33,577 bases of DNA from Cytophagales bacterium (GTDB taxonomy: Bacteria > Bacteroidota > Bacteroidia > Cytophagales > Spirosomataceae). Under the pieces are notes generated by a model that had not been told where the DNA came from, did not search any database, and worked only from the letters and a program-made list of their open reading frames with translations. The stretch lies in the NCBI GenBank assembly GCA_024742395.1, contig JANSYO010000045.1:1-33577 (forward strand), given 5' to 3'. The position numbers were made by a program, and so were the translations under genes. Shown piece by piece: positions 23,152 through 32,700 of this stretch; the first letter of the stretch is position 1, and every line of letters starts with the position of its first letter.

Positions 23152-23544
23152 ATGTCTCAAACTTTCAAGAAATACGAGCATCTGTGCCACAAAAAGGTAA
23201 TTGAAAGTTTGTTTGACAGGTCTAACGTAAAAAATAAATCATTTTCAGTGTATCCTATTCGGGTAATCTATAATTCGTATAAATCCGAAGGGAATGATAA
23301 ACTGGAGTTTCCTCAAGTCCTATTCTCTGTTTCTAAACGCTCTTTTAAAAGAGCAGTAGACAGGAATCTTATAAAGAGAAGACTAAGGGAGTCATATCGT
23401 CTGAACAAATCTTCTTTAAAGGGCCTGAGGCTAAATGTGGTTTTTCTGTTTACTTCAAGAGAAATATTGCCATACGATAAAATTGAAGGTAGTATGAAGG
23501 TCATCTTGCAGCGTCTTTCCGAAAATGACGGTCAATTAGTATAG
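23152..23544 (+). CDS. rnpA: Ribonuclease P protein component
   Basis: This 130-residue basic protein is the protein subunit of RNase P, which with the catalytic RNA trims tRNA 5' leaders. The diagnostic RNR motif is KRAVDRNLIKRRLRE, preceded by the strand VLFSVSKRSFK. The N-terminal KKYEHLCHKKVIESLF corresponds to the family's RL-x-x-x-x-F start. The length is normal. It follows rpmH. The usual next genes yidD and yidC are not present; instead an S41 protease gene follows after 52 bases. RNase P RNA is not in the window. Confidence 0.93.
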   Translation: MSQTFKKYEHLCHKKVIESLFDRSNVKNKSFSVYPIRVIYNSYKSEGNDKLEFPQVLFSVSKRSFKRAVDRNLIKRRLRESYRLNKSSLKGLRLNVVFLFTSREILPYDKIEGSMKVILQRLSENDGQLV

Positions 23545-23596
23545 TCTGGATTGGATTTTGCGTTAGTTTTACAGAAAGCTCATAAATCTACTTAAA

Positions 23597-25246
23597 ATGA
23601 AGAAAATTTATAAATATCTGTTTGGACTCTTTCTGCTTTCTACTATCACATTGGTGGGCTTTAAGTATGAAGACAGATACTTCGAAATAGCCAAGAACTT
23701 AGACATTTTTGCCACCCTGTTTAAGGAGTTAAATGCTCTTTACGTTGATGAGATCAATCCTAATAAGGCCATGAGGACGAGTATTACGGCCATGCTTAAG
23801 GAGCTTGATCCATATACTAATTTTTATCCTGAGGACGATATCGAAGAGTACCGCACCATGAATGCCGGTAAATATAACGGGATTGGTGCTACGGTAAACT
23901 CAGAAAATGGTGAGCATACTATTGTCATGATCTATCAGTACTCGCCGGCAGATGAAGCAGGATTAAGGATAGGAGACGTATTGACCGAAATTAATGGTAT
24001 CAGTTTGGCTAATAGAGATAGCGATGAGTTGGGCCGACTTTTAAAAGGGCAGACGGGTACCTCTGTAAATATCTCTGTAAAGAGGTACGGAGAGTCTAAA
24101 CCCTTAACGCTGAGTGTAAAACGAGCAGTGGTGAAAACACCAAATGTTCCGCATTATGGTCTCATAAATGATGAGGTTGGCTATATTCAATTAAAGGACT
24201 TTAGTGCTACGGCAGCTACAGAAATAAAGACAGCCTATGATGAAATGAAAGGCTTGGGGATGACTAAACTGGTCTTAGACCTTAGAGGCAACCCTGGTGG
24301 ACTTCTAAATCAAGCAATCGATATTTGTAATTTCTTTGTTGAAAAAGGTGAGTTAATTGTAGAAACAAAAGGGAAAGTAGGGCAGTGGAACAAAAAGTAT
24401 TTAAGTACCAGGAATCCCTTAGATTTAAAGATCCCAATAGTGGTTCTGATTAATAGCAGTAGTGCCTCAGCTTCTGAGATTGTGAGTGGTACCTTACAAG
24501 ATTATGACAGAGGAGTTATTATTGGTCAAAAATCATTTGGTAAAGGGCTTGTTCAGACAACCCGACCACTGAGCTTTAATACACAATTAAAGGTAACTAC
24601 GGCTAAATATTATATCCCTTCTGGCCGATGTATTCAAGCAATTGATTACAGTCATAGAAATGAAGATGGTAGCGTAGGAAAAGTGCCTGATTCATTGAAA
24701 TCAACTTTTTACACTAAAAACAGGAGGCCTGTTTATGATGGTGGTGGGGTAGATCCCGATATTCATCTGGAGCCAAAAGTACTTTCTGAACTAACAGAGC
24801 AATTAATTGAGGAAGGGGTGATTTTTGATTTTGCGACAAAATATCATGCGGAGAATATTTCTAAAAAGCCTCTGGATAACTTTACAATTTCTAATGACTT
24901 GTATAAATCGTTTATAGCTTTTGCAAAGTCAAATGGTTTTAGCTACCTCAATGAGGCAGAAGAGTCTTTAAGGAGTCTTGAGGCGATTGCTAAAAATGAC
25001 AAAGGCTACCAGGAAATGAAACCTACTCTTAATGAATTGAGAGCTAAACTGAACTCAAAAAATGAGTCTGATTTTATGACATACAAAGAAGAGATTAGTG
25101 ATGAATTAGCCTTGGAGATTCTAAGTCGTTATCATTACGATAAAGTGATGAAGTTTGTGTCTTTTGAGAAGGATCAGGAGATTCAGGAATCTTTAAAACT
25201 CTTCAAGAATATGGACAAATATCACTCAATTCTGAAAGGCAAATAA
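23597..25246 (+). CDS. S41-family C-terminal processing peptidase
   Basis: This 549-residue protease has an N-terminal signal/anchor (YLFGLFLLSTITLVGF), a cap region, a PDZ domain (about residues 95-175, with YNGIGATV and SPADEAGLRIGDVL), and a catalytic domain. The nucleophile Ser291 is in SSSASASEIVSG and the general-base Lys316 in QKSFGKGLVQ, 25 residues apart as in characterised CtpA enzymes. After the catalytic core, from about residue 345, there is a Bacteroidota-type C-terminal extension. It should act in the periplasm, trimming or degrading proteins from their C-termini. It follows rnpA by 52 bases, and tsaB begins directly after its stop codon. Confidence 0.92.
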   Translation: MKKIYKYLFGLFLLSTITLVGFKYEDRYFEIAKNLDIFATLFKELNALYVDEINPNKAMRTSITAMLKELDPYTNFYPEDDIEEYRTMNAGKYNGIGATVNSENGEHTIVMIYQYSPADEAGLRIGDVLTEINGISLANRDSDELGRLLKGQTGTSVNISVKRYGESKPLTLSVKRAVVKTPNVPHYGLINDEVGYIQLKDFSATAATEIKTAYDEMKGLGMTKLVLDLRGNPGGLLNQAIDICNFFVEKGELIVETKGKVGQWNKKYLSTRNPLDLKIPIVVLINSSSASASEIVSGTLQDYDRGVIIGQKSFGKGLVQTTRPLSFNTQLKVTTAKYYIPSGRCIQAIDYSHRNEDGSVGKVPDSLKSTFYTKNRRPVYDGGGVDPDIHLEPKVLSELTEQLIEEGVIFDFATKYHAENISKKPLDNFTISNDLYKSFIAFAKSNGFSYLNEAEESLRSLEAIAKNDKGYQEMKPTLNELRAKLNSKNESDFMTYKEEISDELALEILSRYHYDKVMKFVSFEKDQEIQESLKLFKNMDKYHSILKGK

Positions 25247-25945
25247 ATGAGTTTGATTTTAAGTCTTGAAACAGCAGATAGAGGTTCCTCAGTAGCTTTA
25301 CATGAAGCTGGCCATCTTCTTTGTACCATTGATTTAGTTATTGACAGATCGGCGGCAGAGATGCTTACTACGGCCATATCTCAATGTTTATTTCTTACAG
25401 GCAAATCATTCGAGGAATTATCGGCCATTGCTGTCTCAAAAGGGCCAGGTTCTTATACTGGCTTAAGAATTGGGATAAGTACAGCCAAGGGCCTCTGCTT
25501 CGGAAAAGATCTTCCCCTGGTATCTGTGAATACATTGGATATATTAGAGGCCGAAGTGCGAGCCTTTAACCGGCATGGGTTAATTTGCCCGATGCTCGAT
25601 GCCAGAAGAAAGGAAGTCTATTGCAAAATTTTAGATGGAAATAACAGGGAGCTTCTTCCTACTTCGGCAGTAGTTTTAGAGGACAATTCCTTTGCTGAAT
25701 TTCTGAATGCCGAGAAGGTGTTATTTTGTGGCCCAGGTGCTGAAAAGGCAAAAGAATTGATACTCCATGAAAATGCTGTTTTTCTCTCAGCTCAACTAAG
25801 ACCGAAAGCTTCAATGATGGGTGCATTGGCTTTCAAGAAGTTTGAAAATGGTGAATTAGAAAATGTAGCTGATTTTGAACCGTTCTACTTAAAAGAATTT
25901 ATGGGAACGGTTCCTACCAAAAACAAAAAAGTCGTAGCCCCTTAG
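25247..25945 (+). CDS. tsaB: tRNA threonylcarbamoyladenosine biosynthesis protein TsaB
   Basis: This 232-residue ASKHA-fold protein is TsaB, the partner of TsaD and TsaE in making t6A37 of ANN-decoding tRNAs. It starts with the phosphate-1 loop region LILSLETADRGSSVAL and has the diagnostic GPGSYTGLR at residues 66-74. It lacks the metal-binding histidines of the catalytic paralogue TsaD, as expected. Length is typical. The ATG directly abuts the TAA of the S41 protease gene, so translation is probably coupled. Its last codons (KNKKVVAP) and its stop lie within a hairpin that serves as a terminator for the opposing hpf gene. Confidence 0.94.
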   Translation: MSLILSLETADRGSSVALHEAGHLLCTIDLVIDRSAAEMLTTAISQCLFLTGKSFEELSAIAVSKGPGSYTGLRIGISTAKGLCFGKDLPLVSVNTLDILEAEVRAFNRHGLICPMLDARRKEVYCKILDGNNRELLPTSAVVLEDNSFAEFLNAEKVLFCGPGAEKAKELILHENAVFLSAQLRPKASMMGALAFKKFENGELENVADFEPFYLKEFMGTVPTKNKKVVAP

Positions 25946-25957
25946 GAACTACGACTT
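25919..25957 (-). terminator. Terminator of hpf, nested in the 3' end of tsaB
   Basis: AAGTCGTAG and CTACGACTT form a 9-bp stem with an 11-base loop containing the tsaB stop codon. On the minus strand it is followed by TTTTGTTTTT, and it lies 19 bases after the hpf stop, so termination is for hpf. On the plus strand there is no U-tract, but the stem could protect the tsaB 3' end. Confidence 0.75.
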
Positions 25958-25976
25958 CGCAATTATCAAATGTTGT

Positions 25977-26330
25977 CTACTCTTCTGTAGTGTCTTCTGC
26001 AACTACTATTTCTGGTTTTTTATGACTCACGTCGTTAGCCTTTTGTTTAAATCTTTTGACCTGTCTGGTTAAAACACCTACGGCTAAATCTGTAGCTTCT
26101 TCAAAAGAATCACCTTTTTCTTTTACAAAAAGGGAGCTGCCCGGAACGTGAAGTTTGACTTCTATGAATTTTTTATGAATTTTTGATTTTTCTCCTTTTT
26201 CAAGTCTCAAATAAACCTCCCCTTCTGTTATTCGGTCATAGAAGGTATCTAATTTATTAAGTTTTCTTTGGATGAAATCTACCAAAGACTCGTCTGCATT
26301 GAAGTGCACGGCATTTACTGTTAACTTCAT
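25977..26330 (-). CDS. hpf: Ribosome hibernation factor HPF/RaiA (short form)
   Basis: This 117-residue protein has the beta-alpha-beta-beta-beta-alpha fold of the HPF/YfiA family: MKLTVNAVHFNADESLVDFI, then KLNKLDTFYDRITEGEVYLR and the ribosome-contacting helix SFEEATDLAVGVLTRQVKRF. It lacks the C-terminal dimerisation domain of long HPF, so it is a short form ending in an acidic tail. Such factors bind the decoding centre of the 30S subunit in stationary phase. The start at 26330 is the family N-terminus; the open frame extends 23 codons upstream but those residues (LIFQLHYLHICHIF) are not family-like. It is convergent with tsaB, and its terminator lies within tsaB. Confidence 0.88.
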   Translation of the reverse strand: MKLTVNAVHFNADESLVDFIQRKLNKLDTFYDRITEGEVYLRLEKGEKSKIHKKFIEVKLHVPGSSLFVKEKGDSFEEATDLAVGVLTRQVKRFKQKANDVSHKKPEIVVAEDTTEE

Positions 26331-26475
26331 ATTTCTTTTGGATTTATTAGGTTTGAAAATATGACAAATGTGTAGATAATGAAGCTGAAAAATCAGCAAT
26401 TATCTTGCACCCTTAATGTAGATAAAATGTAGTCAGTCTCAAAGAGATTTCGGCTAAAAAAATAAAAAAAAGAGA

Positions 26476-28032
26476 CTACTCGTTTTCTCCTGAAAAGTCT
26501 TTGAAAGTCTTTCTGATATTCGCCGGTGTCGCCGTTTTTTTAGACTCCCATGTAGCATCTAATTCTAATGCCACTAGACCTTTTAAATTCATTGTATTCA
26601 TGAAAGTGTCCATTGATTTTTTGAAGCTATCTTCTCTTCTTGCAGATTTCAAAGAGTAGTCCCGGGCAAAAATGTCTCCTTTGGTTTGAACTTCGTTTTT
26701 CTTCTCGATTACATAGTTCAATCTATCAATGAGGTCTTTCATAGACTTACCAATAACCTCAGTGGCTTCTAAGGTACCAATGGTCAATACTGTAGTGCCG
26801 CCAACAGTTGAGATTGTTCGCTGCAGATTCTCTTTGTCTTTGGTAAAAATGGAGGAGAGACCCGTAGTTGCACCCAAAGAAGCATTTAAAACCGATCGGT
26901 GTTTTTTTCCTTTTTTCGCTTTATTATAAGCTTTTTTAAGCTCTTCTTCTTTTTCTTTAAGCTGCTCCATTAATTCCCAGCCTTTAGCTAATGTACCGCT
27001 GTATAAGGCATAGTTCTTTTTATCTATTTCAACTTCATTGATTGCATTGTCCACTCTGAAAGTAACTCTTTTCACTGCCCTCAATTGAGACTTGTCTATG
27101 ACAAAGAAGTCTATGTGAAAGCGTACAGAATCAGCAGGATCCTGAACAAAATCATAATTGGGAGACCAAATGAATTCGTATTGATTAGGTGTATTCTTTA
27201 TCAAGGATTGTTTTCTGATGTCAGGGTGATTACTCAAAAAATCAAAAGTTTCAATGTCTTCATCGCCATTTGGATCTGACAGGTAAAAACCGATGTTAAT
27301 AGTCTCATTTTCTTTTAGAATGATTTTATCTACTTTAGGCACTACGGTGATGGCGGGTGGTAAGTCAAGCTGTGTTGGGAGAAGTTTTAACCTTCCAATG
27401 GTCTGACTTTTGGCAGGTTGATCCTCAACCGAGAAACTGACAAATATGGGGGCTTCCTGAAGTTTTTTAAATTGAGTATAAGATGGTGTCCAGGTTACTT
27501 CACCCCGGCTACTTATATTCATGCCTTCAGGCAATTCCTCAATTGAAGGAATAAAAACTAAAGGGTCATTATCCTCATCATAGACAAGAGATGATTCTAT
27601 TCTATATGAATTATTACTGTTGTACTGTATGTAAAACGGTTTGAGTTCATTTACCGTGGGCGGCCGGTTAGTATGTGTAACTATTAGGTCCATGGTTCTT
27701 CGTACGTATTCTCCGGAATCAGATTTAGCTTCGATTCTTATTTGGAAAATGCGTTGTTTCTCTATTCTATCTACGAGGTTGTAGTCCGGTGTCCAGGAAA
27801 ATTGTCCTGATGAATCGAGTTCCATTCCTATCTCTTTTCCTTGCGTAATAGCAAAGATGAAGTCTCTGTCGTCTTCAGGACCGCCTACAATTATTTTAAA
27901 GGATTTCTGTTTGCCTTCGTACAAATTATTCCATCCCCTTTCTGTAGGGAAAAGAATTTGATATTCGTTTTGTGCAATTGAGTAAAAGGGCGTCAGTAAT
28001 AGGATAGCAATACTTATTCTTCTAAATAACAT
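26476..28032 (-). CDS. Secreted Ig/cadherin-like protein, function unknown
   Basis: This 518-residue protein starts with a signal peptide (MLFRRISIAILLLTPFYSIA). About residues 25-330 hold at least three similar segments with putative-Ig/cadherin-like features: FSWTPDYN, VTWTPSY and FIWSPNYDF close each repeat, and TVNELKPFYIQ or ITVVPKVDKI opens them. A coiled coil (MEQLKEKEEELKKAYNKAKK) follows, then a glycine/threonine-rich hydrophobic stretch (TVGGTTVLTIGTLEAT) and an amphipathic C-terminus. I see no sorting tail and no catalytic motif. The start at 28032 is one base after the stop of the upstream unknown gene, so they form a tight pair; the longer open frame from 28080 runs into that gene. 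Function and localisation beyond export are unknown. Confidence 0.75.
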   Translation of the reverse strand: MLFRRISIAILLLTPFYSIAQNEYQILFPTERGWNNLYEGKQKSFKIIVGGPEDDRDFIFAITQGKEIGMELDSSGQFSWTPDYNLVDRIEKQRIFQIRIEAKSDSGEYVRRTMDLIVTHTNRPPTVNELKPFYIQYNSNNSYRIESSLVYDEDNDPLVFIPSIEELPEGMNISSRGEVTWTPSYTQFKKLQEAPIFVSFSVEDQPAKSQTIGRLKLLPTQLDLPPAITVVPKVDKIILKENETINIGFYLSDPNGDEDIETFDFLSNHPDIRKQSLIKNTPNQYEFIWSPNYDFVQDPADSVRFHIDFFVIDKSQLRAVKRVTFRVDNAINEVEIDKKNYALYSGTLAKGWELMEQLKEKEEELKKAYNKAKKGKKHRSVLNASLGATTGLSSIFTKDKENLQRTISTVGGTTVLTIGTLEATEVIGKSMKDLIDRLNYVIEKKNEVQTKGDIFARDYSLKSARREDSFKKSMDTFMNTMNLKGLVALELDATWESKKTATPANIRKTFKDFSGENE

Positions 28033-28033
28033 G

Positions 28034-29485
28034 TTATTTTTCTTCTGTTTTAGCTGGTAAAACCACACATGGAAAGCCAAAGAGGCATCTGTCTTTTATC
28101 ATTTGAGCCACTTCTGCCGGCACGTGATCTTCCCAGCCTGTTTCTCCTTTCTTAATTAAATCCAGCATATTATCTGTTTGAACATCCAGATTTTTTGGAT
28201 TATAATGATAAATGTCTTCTATCTTGTGATTAGCTATTAAATAGCGATAGAGATCCATTAGTTCCATTGGTGGATTAAACTTCATACAGGTTAATATGGC
28301 CTTGTCGTCACGCTGAGTTGGATATACGTAAAGTTTTACCTTACGACTAAATAACGTTGCAAACGACTCAAGTATTCCACCTGGAAGGTCTGTATAATTT
28401 TCTTCTTCAAAAATGTATTCAAGATTAGGATACCCAATAATTAAACCAATCTTATGCGAAGTGATTTTTGAAAGGAATGAGACCAATTTATAGTACTCAT
28501 GATAATTTGAAATCATCACAGTTTCTCCTAATGAGCACAAAATGTCTACTCTATCTAAGAAGTCCTTTTCATCGATAATATCACCATCCTGATCTTCCTG
28601 CAGTGACCTTAAGGTGAGCTCACTAACCACGACCATATTTTCTTTATCTACGTCAGGTTCTCTAAGATATTGCTTCACTCCGTTCTTTAACATATCCAGA
28701 TGGACATTGATAATGGGTCTGAATCGACCTCTTAAAACAACAATGTTCTTTTTGTATAGAGTGTCCGAAGGCTGTAGATTTTGGCCATCGGGTCCAAATA
28801 ATGCGATATCAGAAAATCCGTGTTTTACTAAATGTAAACTCATTAGTCTGCTATCTACTTCTGCAAACTCAGGACCGTCAAAGTGAATCATATCAATTTG
28901 CATACGGTCTGTGGTCAGGTTGTCCATCAAAGAGAGTAGGAGAGTCTCCGGATTCTCATAATAGTAGAAACAACCATAGATTAAATTGACACCTATAACA
29001 CCCAGTGCCTGTTGCTGAAGTAAATTGTCATTATCATGCATATTCACATGTATAATGATATTATGAAAATCTCCTTTAGGACTTAACTGAAACCTGCAGC
29101 CTATCCAGCCATGAGGACTGTTATTCTTGTGATAGTTTAATGCCACAACCGTATCTGCAAAAGAGAAAAACAAGGTGTTGTCACTTCTTTTTTCGCTCAG
29201 TCTTTCCTGTAAAAGATTGAACTCATGATCCAGCATACTATGTAGTCTTTCCTGACTGACATATCTTTTTGAGCTTACCTCACCATAAATGGCATCTGAG
29301 AAAGTCATGTCATAAGCAGACATGGTTTTTGCGACAGTTCCACTGGCTCCTCCTGCTTTAAAGAACTGAGCTGCAACTTCTTGTCCTGCCCCAATCTCTG
29401 CAAAAGAACCATAAATCCTTTTGTCAAGGTTTAGTCGAAGTGCTTTCTGTTTAGTGGATAGATTCTTTTCGTGAACTACTGCCAT
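28034..29485 (-). CDS. Conserved protein of unknown function
   Basis: This 483-residue protein has no signal peptide and should be cytoplasmic. It opens with AVVHEKNLSTKQKALRLNLD and the conspicuous glycine-rich IYGSFAEIGAGQEVAAQFF, followed by GGASGTVAKTMSAYD, which looks like a conserved N-terminal block. Later it has the pattern RYVSQERLHSMLDHEFNLL and IGVNLIYGCFYYYENPETLL. I recognise the opening block as widespread in Bacteroidota proteins that carry conflicting automatic names, and I know of no established activity. It has no P-loop or metal-binding motif that I can support. It is followed one base later by the secreted Ig-like gene, which suggests a joint role. A weak promoter lies upstream. 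Confidence 0.7.
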   Translation of the reverse strand: MAVVHEKNLSTKQKALRLNLDKRIYGSFAEIGAGQEVAAQFFKAGGASGTVAKTMSAYDMTFSDAIYGEVSSKRYVSQERLHSMLDHEFNLLQERLSEKRSDNTLFFSFADTVVALNYHKNNSPHGWIGCRFQLSPKGDFHNIIIHVNMHDNDNLLQQQALGVIGVNLIYGCFYYYENPETLLLSLMDNLTTDRMQIDMIHFDGPEFAEVDSRLMSLHLVKHGFSDIALFGPDGQNLQPSDTLYKKNIVVLRGRFRPIINVHLDMLKNGVKQYLREPDVDKENMVVVSELTLRSLQEDQDGDIIDEKDFLDRVDILCSLGETVMISNYHEYYKLVSFLSKITSHKIGLIIGYPNLEYIFEEENYTDLPGGILESFATLFSRKVKLYVYPTQRDDKAILTCMKFNPPMELMDLYRYLIANHKIEDIYHYNPKNLDVQTDNMLDLIKKGETGWEDHVPAEVAQMIKDRCLFGFPCVVLPAKTEEK

Positions 29486-29553
29486 ATTACTTAGTGATGA
29501 AGTGAAATCTGTAAGGAACTATTGAATAGTTCGATGATCTAAATTGTTAATGG

Positions 29554-29582
29554 CGAAATTACAAATTTTTGGACTTTTCAAA
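29554..29582 (-). promoter_or_regulatory. Possible promoter for the unknown-function pair
   Basis: On the minus strand TTTG (29582-29579), 17 bases, then TAATTTCG (29561-29554). The -7 box has one mismatch to TAnnTTTG. A transcript would start near 29547, giving a 62-base leader to the ATG at 29485. Confidence 0.35.
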
Positions 29583-29681
29583 GTCAAATAACTCTAAAAG
29601 GGATAATTTATTGTGACAAAGACTGATTGAGATTTTGATATTCCAATATTTTGTTCTTTAAATCATTTTAGAGAATTCATG

Positions 29682-29689
29682 TATCTTTG
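29682..29689 (+). promoter_or_regulatory. Promoter -7 element for the M4 protease gene
   Basis: TATCTTTG matches TAnnTTTG exactly; transcription would begin near 29696. It overlaps a TTG (29687) that would open a longer frame, which argues that the frame starts at the ATG at 29750 instead. The -33 region has only a weak T-rich match. Confidence 0.55.
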
Positions 29690-29749
29690 AAAGGTATCGG
29701 GCGTCTCAAATCTGAAATGAATGGTAGTGTTTCATTAATTATTGAAAAT

Positions 29750-32700
29750 ATGAAAAGTATAATATATACAATATGTTTAGTATTTATTATAGTAAATGTA
29801 AATGGTCAAAAGAGTTTTGACTCAAAGTATAAAAGTCAAACAAAAAAGCCTGTTTTGACTGATGAATTTCAGTCAATAAACGGGGCTGCAAATCAAGGTT
29901 TTCAAGGAAGGATGCACTCTTTGGTAGATACCCCTATTCGTCAGAACTTAAAGTACAAAGTCATAAAAGATCCGGAATCAGAAGCCATCATTTATATAGA
30001 AAATCTTGAAAAAAGTTCTTCGGGTCAGAATTTAAGAAAATCTGCAAAGGCTCAGGCTTTCGAGTTTATGACTGCTCTAAAATTACAGACTAGACTAAAA
30101 AATGTAGAGAGTGAGCTGGAGATTCTGGATACGCAGTTTGATGAAAAGGGAAATAAACACTCGAAAATTCAACAAAAGTACAAGGGCATTCCCATTTATG
30201 GTGCTGAAATGATGCTTCATGCCACTGAAACCCAGGTAAAAACGGTGAATGGTAGAATTTGGCCAAGTCCGGAAGGTTTAGCCGTAAAGGCAAAAATAAG
30301 TGAGAAAAAAGCTATTGAAAAAGCACTGGAGTATTTGGGTGATAAGACCATTGTAAACGAAAGAGCACATAATGATTTAGGCATTGGGCACCTAGGTAAT
30401 ACTTCTGAACTCCTGATTTATCCTAAAGATGGGGCTTTCAAGCTTGCATACGAAATTGTGGCCAGGCCTAATACCTTGGAAAGATGGGTGATTTTTCTGG
30501 ATGCCACCACAGCAGAGGTGATAGATTCTTATAACCACACCTGTACGTTTGATGGTTTTTTTAATACCAAGGCAAAAGATTTAAATGGCTTTACCAGAGA
30601 TTTTAGCATAATCCAAAAGGGAACTTCCTATTTTATGGTGGATGCTTCAAAGGATATGTTTGATTCTCAAAGATCACAGTTGCCTAATTCGCCTGTCGGG
30701 GCAATCTGGACTTTGGATGCCCTTAATTCCAGAATTGATCAAGAAATTAGACCTTCTCATGTAATCTCTAACGATGGAATTACCTGGAGCCCCACTGCTG
30801 TATCTGCCCATTACAATGCCTCCATTTGTTATGATTATTATAAATCTAAGTTTGGGCGTACTTCTCTGAATGGCAAAGGAGGGACAATCGTCTCTGTCAT
30901 AAACATTACCGATGAAGATGGTAAAGGCATGGACAATGCTTTCTGGAATGGGGAGTTTATGGGCTATGGTAATGGCAATCAAGGCTTTAAGCCTTTAGCC
31001 GGAGCTCTTGACGTGGCCGGCCATGAAATGACTCATGGGGTTATTGAGAATACCGCCAGACTTGAATACAGGAATCAATCCGGAGCTTTAAATGAGAGTT
31101 TTGCAGATATTTTTGCTACTCTAATCGATCGTGAAGACTGGACCCTGGGAGAAGATGTAGTGAAAAGCAATGTTTTTCCTTCAGGTGCCTTGAGAAGCTT
31201 GGAGAATCCTAATCAAGGTGGGCAAAGAGACCCCGGGTATCAACCCAAAAACATGAGCCAATATGTTTATTTGAGGGATGTTCCAAGTGAGGACAATGGT
31301 GGAGTTCACATTAATTCAGGAATACCAAATCATGCTTTTTATTTATTTGCCACAGGAGCTGGGATGAATAGAGATAAGGCTGAGAGAGTGTACTATCACG
31401 CCTTATCAAATTATATGACCCGAACCTCAAGATTTGTAGACTTGAGACTGGCTATCATACAGTCTACTAAAGATTTATATGGCAGTGGTCAAGAATTAAG
31501 TGCTGCCACCTCTGCATTTGATCAGGTAGGAATTCTAGATCCGGGCAGTGGTCAGCAAGTTCCGAATGAAACAGAACAGGTTATTGAGGTAAATCCAGGT
31601 GAGCAATTTGTGATAGTGTATGAGCCGGGCTCCGGTAATCTGTACCGGGTACAAATTGGTGGAGATGGGTTTGATGTCATCTCTGAAGGATTCGGTTGTA
31701 AAAAGAAACCAAGTATTACAGATGATGGTACTGAGTTATTCTTTGTTGGTGATAATAGCCGCATTTATTATGTTGATTTAACAGTTTCACCTACTACCCC
31801 TCAAGAAGTCTCTCAAGATGCTACCTGGGATAATGTAGCTATTTCAAAAGATGGAAAATTGCTGGCTGCTCTCACAACTTCTCAAGATGCCAGGATTTAT
31901 GTGTTTAATTTAGAAAGTAACCAGCAGGCTAGTTTCGAACTGTACAATCCTACCTATACCGAGGGGGTGTCCACGGGCGAAGTCCTATTCGCTGATTCTT
32001 TTGAGTGGGACTACAGCGGTGAGTATTTGATTTATGATGCGTTTAACCGTGTACAAGGGATATTTGGCGACTTAGACTACTGGGATGTGGGTGTGTTAAG
32101 AGCTTGGGATGTTAGCTCAAATTCTTTTGGCGATGGGCAAATACAGAAGATATTTACAGATTTAGACGATGGGGATAACATTGGTAACCCAACGATCTCA
32201 AAGACAAATCCAAACATCTTGGCATTTGACTATTTAGATTCGAACTCAGATCAGTTTTACATTTTAGGTCTAAACTTGAATACAGGCGATTTAAATCTCA
32301 TTACAGAGAATAATACAATTGGATTCCCTGACTATACTATCTCTGACAGCCATTTAGGTTACACGGCCGTAGGTTCAGTAGGAGAGGTGGTTGTAACTAT
32401 TCCATTAAATGCAGATAAGATTTCTGCTGCGGGCAATAGTTCAAGGTTATTTGAAGGAGGAGAAGATAAACTTGCCGTTTTTTATGCACAGGGAGTAAGA
32501 AAACTCCCAACTAAAAAGAATCAGGAAATCCAGTTTTCATCAGTAGGGAGTCAAAATGCAGGAGCGGTAATCAATCTTTCGGCAACATCAAATTCGGGTC
32601 TGCCGGTACAGTTTAGCCTGCTTCAAGGAGATGCCACCTTGAATGGAACTAGAATCACTTTGGGGACTACCCCCGGTAAAATTGTGGTTCAGGCGTATCA

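Noticed and set aside
26331-26399. Extended hpf start at 26399
   Set aside because: The additional 23 residues do not resemble HPF proteins; MKLTVNAVHF at 26330 is the normal family start.
26402-26414. TATCTTGCACCC on the plus strand, resembling a Bacteroidota promoter
   Set aside because: It lacks one T of TAnnTTTG and no plus-strand gene follows; the sequence downstream is the opposite-strand gene at 26476.
29687-29749. Longer M4 protease start at TTG 29687
   Set aside because: The TTG is part of the promoter -7 box and would put the signal peptide 21 residues into the protein.
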